Below the pieces are notes generated by a model. The model was not told the origin of the DNA, ran no database searches, and saw nothing but the letters and a program-made list of their open reading frames with translations. Shown here piece after piece: positions 38,106 through 43,692 of a DNA stretch of 43,692 bases. The first letter of the stretch is position 1, and each line of letters starts with the position of its first letter. Source of the stretch: Kitasatospora sp. CB01950 (GTDB lineage Bacteria > Actinomycetota > Actinomycetes > Streptomycetales > Streptomycetaceae); the NCBI RefSeq assembly GCF_001905465.1, contig NZ_LISX01000024.1, forward strand, positions 50,701 through 94,392, written 5' to 3'. The translations under genes and the position numbers were made by a program.

Positions 38106-39476
38106 GTGATCACTCAGCGCTACGGCGATCTGGAACTGCACTACACCGCTCGCTTTCGAACGGCCTGGCCGGTCGCGTCCGGCCCCTTGGTGGAATCGGC
38201 GAGCCGCAACCCTCGGATCATCGTCGGTTCTCTGGGACTGGGCACTTGGTCGCCTGCGGGATTCCAGTTCTCGGACGGAACGAACATCGGGGACGCGGGA
38301 TCGCTGATGCTGCGGGACCTGTCCGCAGACGGGAGCCTGTTACGGCCGGCCGTGGGGTGGGAACGGATCGGCGACCTCCCGAGGGTTCCCAGTACGGAAT
38401 TTCAGTCCAGCGTCTGGCGGCCGATACCTCCGCCGGGGTACGTCGCCCTGAGTGACTGCGCCTCCCCTGCACAGCCCACAGTGCACACCCTTACCTGCAT
38501 CAGGCAGGTACACAACGGGCGACCCTACGCGCGGCGGGCCGAACTCGGCGAGCAGCTGTTCGAGCACGCTGGGATGCGGTTGTGGTCGGTGGTGACTCCG
38601 CCGTACCCGGACGGGGACCTCGACGAGCGCTTGTTCCTGCCCATGGGCGGGTTCACCGCCGTGAACGTCGCCGGGCGGCCCAACCCCACGCCCACGACCT
38701 GGATCCTGGACCTGCCCGCTGTCGTGGAACGCCAGAACGGCCCCGGCATCCCGGTCCTGACATCGCCCGCCAGGCCGCCGGCGCAGACGAGGGTGAACGA
38801 CCGCACCGTGACCGTGCCCTACACCCTCGTCGACGACCCCGCCCGCACTGCGGCCTGGCGGATCGCGAACTCGCCGTTCTACCGGATCCGCCGCCACCGG
38901 ATCTTCGATCTCGTCCTCTTCCGCGACAACCGCGCCGGAACGGTGGCCCAGACGGAGTCGCAGACGATCACCACGGGGGTCACCCGTGAGGAGGGCCACT
39001 CCTTCAATGTGGCCACGGGCATCACCGTGGGCGCGTCGATGGGCGTGGAGGTGTCGGCCAAACCGTTCGGCGTAGGCGTCAGCGTCACCACCACCACCTC
39101 CGTCTCCGCCTCGCTGGAGCTGGGGTACGAATCGCGCCGCAACGTGTCGACCATGACCGAGGAGAGCAAGGAACGCGGGCTCGTCATTCCGCCGCACAGC
39201 ACCGGCTGCCTGTGGATGGAACAGCACGAACTCACGCCCGTCCGCGCCGATGGCACCACCCTCGGCGTCCAGGCGTCCCTCGGGTTCCGTACGGACTACT
39301 ACGTGACCGGCGAATTCCCCGGCGGCGCCGGCGTCGCCCCCTTCACCACCGACGCCTCCGATGAGCGCACCCTGCTGCCCGCCAACCACCTCCTCCCCGA
39401 CCGCCCCGGGGCGGCTGTCGACACGCCGCTGCCGGACGCCCCGGCAGCCGACGGCAAACCGGACGAAGAAGAATAA
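38106..39476 (+). CDS. Vps62-like protein with aerolysin-like C-terminal half
   Basis: A 456-residue protein from GTG 38106 after GAAGGAG. Residues ~35-205 match the Vps62/DUF946 type: GLGTWSPAGFQFSDG, VWRPIPPPGYVALSD, MRLWSVVTPPYPDGDLDERL and LPMGGFTAV. Residues ~280-350 are alternating Ser/Thr strands (TESQTITTGVTREEG, FNVATGITVGASMGVEV, VGVSVTTTTSVSASLELGYE) like the insertion hairpin of aerolysin/ETX-type pore formers, followed by CLWMEQHELTPVR. No signal peptide is evident. A pore-forming toxin or defence effector is inferred from this pattern only. Confidence 0.65.
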   Translation: MITQRYGDLELHYTARFRTAWPVASGPLVESASRNPRIIVGSLGLGTWSPAGFQFSDGTNIGDAGSLMLRDLSADGSLLRPAVGWERIGDLPRVPSTEFQSSVWRPIPPPGYVALSDCASPAQPTVHTLTCIRQVHNGRPYARRAELGEQLFEHAGMRLWSVVTPPYPDGDLDERLFLPMGGFTAVNVAGRPNPTPTTWILDLPAVVERQNGPGIPVLTSPARPPAQTRVNDRTVTVPYTLVDDPARTAAWRIANSPFYRIRRHRIFDLVLFRDNRAGTVAQTESQTITTGVTREEGHSFNVATGITVGASMGVEVSAKPFGVGVSVTTTTSVSASLELGYESRRNVSTMTEESKERGLVIPPHSTGCLWMEQHELTPVRADGTTLGVQASLGFRTDYYVTGEFPGGAGVAPFTTDASDERTLLPANHLLPDRPGAAVDTPLPDAPAADGKPDEEE

Positions 39477-39651
39477 GACTTCGCCATCTTCGAACGTGCT
39501 GGTCGGAAGGGCCGGCGTGGCGGACCGCCGGGGGTCTAGCGGGCCCCGGAGAACACCGAAACCTTCCGCTGAGCCTCCTCGCCCGAGGAGAACCTGCAGG
39601 TGGCCGGGCACGTCCCGGTGTACGCCGACAACAGGGCCCGGCCGGTACGAG

Positions 39652-39688
39652 GAAGGGGTGCGGCGCCTATCCCGCGCTGCACCCCTTC
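39652..39688. terminator. Bidirectional hairpin terminator
   Basis: GAAGGGGTGC and GCACCCCTTC form the outer arms (39652-39661, 39679-39688) with an inner GGCGC/GCGC pairing. It lies just beyond the helicase stop and downstream of the Vps62-like gene. Nothing else is supported in 39477-39708. Confidence 0.7.
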
Positions 39689-39708
39689 GCCCGCTTCTTC
39701 TCGCGCTG

Positions 39709-42174
39709 CTACGCCCAGCGGATGCCGAGTTGGGTGAGGCGTTCGGCGCGTTCGGTGGGGATTTCGGCGCGGCGGTTGCGGCTGTTGGCGATGAACAGGC
39801 CGAGGCTGACCTCGACGGTGGTGCCGTCGGCCAGGACGAGCTGTTCCTTGTGCTTGCGGCCGACGTTGAGGTGCCCCTCCCGCCCCCGGTATTGGGCGGC
39901 GGCGGCGAGGTTGCGTTCCTCTTTCGCGGCGTGCGGGACCTTCGGGGCCGGCAGCTCCTCCGGGTCCATCGGGTTCAGGCCGAGGACGTGTTCGCAGGCC
40001 CACTGCTGGGCGGGGCCGAGTTTGTCCCAGCCGGTCTGCTGTGCTCGTGCCCACCCGGCGAGGTCTTCGCCTTGGACGGCAACGCTGCCCGGCTTCGCGC
40101 CGGCCAGGGTGCCGCCGTCGCCCACGTACTTCCAGGAGAGGGTGAAGCAGCGTTGCCATTCCACCGGCCAGGTGGGGCACCACGCCGGGTCGATCGCGTC
40201 GATTGCGGCTTTCCGGTTGGCGGTGAGCGCCCCGGTCCAGTCGAGGCCGGTCTCGCCGGCTTCGGCCCGGTGCTCCAGCGCCTCGGTGCGGCGTTGGGCG
40301 GTGCGCCAGTTCTTCAGGATCGTCCCGACCGGCCGCCCGTCCCACACCGCGTCGTTGGGCGGGCAGGCGTGGCCGTGTTCGGCGGCGTAGCCGGCGACCG
40401 CGGTGAGGTTGTCGGTGAAGGCGGTGTCGAACGCCGACCACACCATCCCGAGCCCGTCCAGCTCCTTCACGCGCTCGGCGTCCAGGACGCCGGCGGCCTT
40501 GTAGCGGCGCTGGTCGGCCACCCAGGAACCGAGCCGGTGACCGGACGGCGCGGTGTAGGCGTAGGGGACCTTCGCGTCGCCGAAGGCCTTGCGGTAGGCG
40601 GTCAGTTCTTCCAGGCCGCGGCGGAACTCGGCCCGCTCGGGCTCCAGGACCCGGGTGCGGACGAACGCGGCGATGAGGGCGGGGTCGCGCCGGGTGGAGA
40701 ACTGGAGCAGCTGCTCCCCGGCCTCGCCGGAGCGGCGCTCGTCGGGGTCGCCGGCATGCCGCTGCTCCCGGGGCGGCCGGGTCTCGGACTGCGGCAGGGC
40801 CAGGCGCTCGACGGCGGCTGCGTCGTGCGAGCGAAGGGCCATCAGCAGCTTGGCGAGCCCGTCGAACGCCTTCGAGCTCAGCAGTTCCTCGCCGGTCTCT
40901 CCGGTACCGAGGATGACCGGGACGACGATGGTGGCCACCTTCCCGCTGCCGGGCTTCATGCGCAGGGCCCGGCCGACGGCCTGGACCAGGTCGACCATGG
41001 AGCCGCGGACGTCGGCGAAGAACACGCTGTCGCAGTCGAAGGTGTCGACGCCCTCGCTCAAGACCTTGACCGAGGCCAGGACGTAGCGGAGCAGCCGCAG
41101 CCCGTCCTCGGCGAGCAGCGAGGAGAAGTCGCCGAGCGTCTTGCGCCGCTCGGCGACGGTGTGCTCCGACTCCAGCCAGCTGGTGCCGATCAGCTTCGGG
41201 TCCGGGTGCAGGGCGGGGTCCTGTTCCCACAGCACCTTGGCGACGTCGTGCAGGCCGGTGCTGAGCGCCCGCGCCTCCGCCACGAGGTGATGGAACGACA
41301 GCACCCGGCCCAGGTCCCACTCGGCGGCGGCGGTCAGCAGCGCGGTCTGCAGGGCTGCCAGGCGGGCGCCCCGGTACTCCACCGACATCTCGCTCGCACC
41401 GCGCTGCTCCAGGCCCTGGAGGTCGGGGTCGGAGACGTCGACGCAGACGATCCGGTAGGGGGCGATGACGCCGTCGGAGATTGCTTGGCCGAGGGGGTAG
41501 TCGTGGGCGATGGGGCCGAACAGCTCCTCGTCGTCCATGCTGGCGATCAGTTCGGCCGACTCGATGCCGGCCGCCGCGGCCCGTTCCCGGTCCCGTTCCT
41601 TGACGGCCCACAGCCTGGCGGTGGCCGTCATGAACAGCCGCCTGTCGCACGGGATCCGGGTGTTGTCCAGGATCGCCGCCCACGGCCGACCAGCTTGACC
41701 ACTGACGCGGTGGGCCTCGTCCACGACCGCGAGCGAGAACGGCTCCAGCCCGATCTGGTGGGCCTTCTCCAGGTGCCCGAGGCCCAGGCTGGCGTAGGTG
41801 GCGAAGACGGTCACCCGCTTCAGTCCGGCGGTGAGCTTGACCAGCTCGGCCGGATCGGTGGTGCAGCGCAGACCCACGGGCTGCTCGTAGCCGGTGAGCG
41901 AGCACAGCCCGACCATCCGCCCGCCGTGGCCTTCGCTCCGCCACACCGCCACCGTCTGCTCCAGCAGCGGCAGCGAGGGCACCAGCACCAGCGTCCGCTC
42001 GGAGCGCAGCCGCTCGGCGATGTGAACGGCCGTCAGCGACTTCCCCGACCCCGTCGCCGCCCGGATCTGGCACCGCAGCCCCTGAGGCGGCACCAACCCC
42101 GACGCGGGGAGCGTCAGAAGTCGCACGGAGGCGTCGGCGGCTTCCTCCTGATTGCGGCGGGGCTTTTTCATCAT
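39709..42174 (-). CDS. Telomere-proximal DEAH helicase with helicase-associated repeats (TtrA-like)
   Basis: An 821-residue protein; ATG 42174 is chosen, with ATG 42171 and 42210 as alternatives. Walker A ATGSGKS is at 40-46, DEAH at 152-155, motif III MTATAR at 182-187, and motif VI VQAVGRALRM in the second RecA domain. The C-terminal ~350 residues contain Trp-rich helicase-associated repeats (HRLGSWVADQRRYKAAGVLD; LAGWARAQQTGWDKL). This architecture matches the TtrA-type helicase-like genes next to telomeres of Streptomyces chromosomes and linear plasmids, linked to conjugal transfer. It lies 1.5 kb from the window end and is read away from the telomere. Confidence 0.85.
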   Translation of the reverse strand: MMKKPRRNQEEAADASVRLLTLPASGLVPPQGLRCQIRAATGSGKSLTAVHIAERLRSERTLVLVPSLPLLEQTVAVWRSEGHGGRMVGLCSLTGYEQPVGLRCTTDPAELVKLTAGLKRVTVFATYASLGLGHLEKAHQIGLEPFSLAVVDEAHRVSGQAGRPWAAILDNTRIPCDRRLFMTATARLWAVKERDRERAAAAGIESAELIASMDDEELFGPIAHDYPLGQAISDGVIAPYRIVCVDVSDPDLQGLEQRGASEMSVEYRGARLAALQTALLTAAAEWDLGRVLSFHHLVAEARALSTGLHDVAKVLWEQDPALHPDPKLIGTSWLESEHTVAERRKTLGDFSSLLAEDGLRLLRYVLASVKVLSEGVDTFDCDSVFFADVRGSMVDLVQAVGRALRMKPGSGKVATIVVPVILGTGETGEELLSSKAFDGLAKLLMALRSHDAAAVERLALPQSETRPPREQRHAGDPDERRSGEAGEQLLQFSTRRDPALIAAFVRTRVLEPERAEFRRGLEELTAYRKAFGDAKVPYAYTAPSGHRLGSWVADQRRYKAAGVLDAERVKELDGLGMVWSAFDTAFTDNLTAVAGYAAEHGHACPPNDAVWDGRPVGTILKNWRTAQRRTEALEHRAEAGETGLDWTGALTANRKAAIDAIDPAWCPTWPVEWQRCFTLSWKYVGDGGTLAGAKPGSVAVQGEDLAGWARAQQTGWDKLGPAQQWACEHVLGLNPMDPEELPAPKVPHAAKEERNLAAAAQYRGREGHLNVGRKHKEQLVLADGTTVEVSLGLFIANSRNRRAEIPTERAERLTQLGIRWA

Positions 42175-42261
42175 GATTCCAATTTCCCTTTCCAGGAATT
42201 CAAGCGACATGACCGGAAAACTGACCACTGCTGATTCGCGCCGTTCACGACGGCGCCGCCG

Positions 42262-42891
42262 CTACCAGTCGAGCGCCGGGCCGAGGTAGTCCTCGCCGTA
42301 GGCGTTCGCCTCGCGCCCGTACCGCGGCGGCTCCCGGTAGACCGCGGGCAGCCGCTCCCGGTACGCCTCCAGGCCGGGCGGCGCCGGGGTGATGGCGACC
42401 GGGGGCACGTGGACCAGGCCGTCGGCGTCGACCTGGACGTGCTCGGCCAGCACTGCCAGCACCCGCTCCGCGCTCCACCCCAGCCCCTCCGCCAGCGCCC
42501 GCAGCCGCCGCCCCGCCTCGCCCGGCAGCACCGCGCGCACCTGCACCCGGTCCGCCAGCTGCACCCGCTCACGGACCTGCTGCTCCGCCTGCCGCTGCCG
42601 TGTCCGGCGCCGAGCCTGCATCCGCTGCTCCCACTCGGCCAGCCACGCCTGCGCCTGCTCGTCGAGGGCGACGTCGTACACCGGCCAGGAACCGGAGCAG
42701 ACCAGGGTGGCGATGCGCTCCCACTCCTCCACCTCCCACACCGCGTCCGGCCCCACTTCCTCGTCCCGGCCGGCCTGCCGCGCCATGGCCCGCGCGGCCA
42801 CCAGGCCGCCCCCGATCTGCTCTGCCGTCCGCCCCTGCGCCTGGCGCTGCACCCGCCGCTGTGCTGCCGCGAGCCGCTCGACCTCGTCCAT
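42262..42891 (-). CDS. Hypothetical protein coupled to the zinc-ribbon gene
   Basis: A 209-residue protein; ATG 42891 overlaps the preceding stop (TGATG), indicating coupled translation. It is Arg/Gln/Glu-rich and helical (ERLAAAQRRVQRQAQGRTAE; QRQAEQQVRERVQLADRVQV), with a later helical unit GRRLRALAEGLGWSAERVLA that could be DNA-binding, and a disordered Pro-rich end. It lies between the zinc-ribbon gene and the helicase in an apparent three-gene operon read inward from the telomere. Confidence 0.6.
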   Translation of the reverse strand: MDEVERLAAAQRRVQRQAQGRTAEQIGGGLVAARAMARQAGRDEEVGPDAVWEVEEWERIATLVCSGSWPVYDVALDEQAQAWLAEWEQRMQARRRTRQRQAEQQVRERVQLADRVQVRAVLPGEAGRRLRALAEGLGWSAERVLAVLAEHVQVDADGLVHVPPVAITPAPPGLEAYRERLPAVYREPPRYGREANAYGEDYLGPALDW

Positions 42892-43151
42892 CACCGCTCC
42901 ACTCCGGCCGGCACCGCCGACTCGTCCCCGCACACGTGGCCCGATGCCACCCAGCAGTCGTCCTCGAAGTCCGTCTCAAGCACCCACCCGCACTCACCGC
43001 ACTCCGCGCGGCCGTCCCACCCGATCGAGCCCGACCCGCCGCCCTGCTCGCAGTCGTGGTCCGCCTCGACCTCGGTGTCGTCCTCGAAGCGATCCTGCCC
43101 CGAGCTGCCGCACTCCCCGCAGTACCAGCCCGCGACCCAGGAGACGGTCAT
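42891..43151 (-). CDS. Small acidic zinc-ribbon protein next to the telomere
   Basis: An 86-residue protein from ATG 43151. Two CxxC knuckles (YCGECGSSGQ and ECGECGWVLE) plus further Cys/His (EADHDC, SGHVC) form one or two zinc ribbons within an acidic chain. It is paralogous to the protein at 34445. It is the last gene before the telomere. Function unknown; possibly telomere or helicase associated by position only. Confidence 0.65.
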   Translation of the reverse strand: MTVSWVAGWYCGECGSSGQDRFEDDTEVEADHDCEQGGGSGSIGWDGRAECGECGWVLETDFEDDCWVASGHVCGDESAVPAGVER

Positions 43152-43320
43152 GCCGCAGTCTCCCCCGAGCTCAGAAATTTCATATCCAGCTCCCTCTGCA
43201 TTTCGACGGGCGATATTCTCAGCGATGGGTGATCTCGGCCCGGAGTGCAGTACAAGAATTCTCCGGACCCCATCTTCTAGGCCAGAGTCTAGCGGCCATA
43301 CAGCTTTGATGCACCGGAAC

Positions 43321-43692
43321 GGGCGAAGCCCGCCCCCTTGCTACCCCAACGAGTGACCCCGCCATCCGACACGCCCGCACCAGCTCCGAATCACCTCCGG
43401 GCCCACGGCGTGAAGCGCCCCCAAGCCCGTCCGGCCCGCCCATCCCATTCACCCGCCCATCCCATTCAAGGACCGAAGGCCCCACCTCTCCGCCCCGTCA
43501 AACTCCGCGCGAAGCAGCGGAGTTGACCCACCATCACCCACCCGAACCCCGCGCCAGCGATCGGGCGAAGCCCGAACAGCCCGGCAAAGCCGGGCAGTCG
43601 GCGGCGAAGCCGCCGAGCCGCCCCGGGCGAAGCCCGGGGCCCGGCCGAAGGCCGGCAGTTCCGGCGGCTTCGCCGCCGCGCAGCGCCGAAGG
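43321..43692. repeat. Telomere-like array of GAA-loop hairpins, truncated at the window end
   Basis: Consecutive hairpins with trinucleotide loops: 43321-43331 and 43561-43575 (GGGC-GAA-GCCC), 43579-43595 (AAA loop), 43598-43616, 43621-43639, 43641-43655 (GGCC-type stem) and 43662-43678 (TTC loop). 43501-43524 has 8-bp arms AACTCCGC/GCGGAGTT around GCGAAGCA. The final GCGCAGCGCCGAAGG is the first half of another hairpin whose partner lies outside the window. Such foldback palindromes are the hallmark of Streptomyces telomeres. Confidence 0.85.
43435..43468. repeat. 17-bp tandem repeat, two units
   Basis: CCCGCCCATCCCATTCA is repeated exactly at 43435-43451 and 43452-43468, between the last gene and the telomeric hairpins. 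Otherwise 43152-43434 holds only the AT-richer promoter region of the minus-strand operon and no gene. Confidence 0.85.

Noticed and set aside
43338..43526. Small plus-strand frame next to the telomere
   Set aside because: Pro/Ala/Arg-rich, overlaps the 17-bp repeat and telomeric hairpins, and has no ribosome binding site.
1..43692. CRISPR arrays, rRNA or tRNA genes, and biosynthetic clusters
   Set aside because: No regular repeat-spacer array, tRNA cloverleaf, rRNA segment or PKS/NRPS/terpene gene was seen.

Overview
The window is very GC-rich, with coding regions strongly biased to G/C at third codon positions. It uses GTG/TTG starts freely and carries families typical of Streptomyces and relatives (DUF402, DUF6879, XRE/DUF5753, RsbW-like ATPase, DUF4238, replication-relaxation). 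I read it as one end of a linear replicon of a Streptomycetaceae-type actinomycete, either a linear plasmid or a chromosome arm. The last ~370 bases hold a dense set of short hairpins with GAA or TTC loops, the known architecture of Streptomyces telomeres. The last hairpin is cut in half at the window edge, so the true terminus lies slightly beyond. A large DEAH helicase with helicase-associated repeats (39709-42174) lies next to the end, as telomere-proximal TtrA-type helicases do.

Layout. 1-4.7 kb: a cut gene end, four copies of an 18-bp palindrome, a partial duplication of the gene end, small hypotheticals, a DUF402 protein, a HEAT-repeat protein and an HNH (DUF1524-like) relic. 4.7-11.5 kb: an endonuclease VII-like gene with an unresolved 3' end, a 965-aa NB-ARC/STAND ATPase divergent from a membrane-anchored Ser/Thr kinase, a relic of a second STAND gene start beyond the kinase, and a DUF4238 protein. 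11.6-14.5 kb: a tandem double zeta-toxin-like protein and, divergently, a VapBC-like RHH/PIN toxin-antitoxin pair with a perfect 24-bp palindrome in its promoter. 15.2-17.6 kb: an abaA/whiJ-like regulatory cluster. 17.9-19.8 kb: small accessory genes.

19.9-21.2 kb: a zinc-finger protein whose promoter and coding sequence carry seven copies of a 20-bp palindrome related to GTTTCACCCCGGGGTGAAAC. 21.3-26.4 kb: regulators, small membrane proteins and decayed genes. 26.4-26.65 kb: an iteron-like array of GGTGAGTTTC repeats at 20-23 bp periodicity. 27.2-29.6 kb: an ISL3-family insertion sequence with recognisable ends and an exact 8-bp target duplication, carrying a SMI1/KNR4 passenger gene. 29.8-36 kb: plasmid-type genes including two replication-relaxation paralogues, each with repeat-rich upstream DNA. 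36-39.5 kb: small zinc-ribbon and hypothetical genes and a Vps62-like protein with an aerolysin-like, Ser/Thr-rich C-terminal half. 39.7-43.2 kb: the telomere-proximal helicase and two coupled upstream genes, then the telomere.

The main theme is a mobile, rearranged subtelomere. It combines stability and conflict modules (toxin-antitoxin, zeta, STAND/kinase, SMI1, a possible pore-former) with several separate families of short repeated or palindromic sites, two of which lie inside open reading frames. Functional statements rest on motif recognition by eye; no database search was possible.
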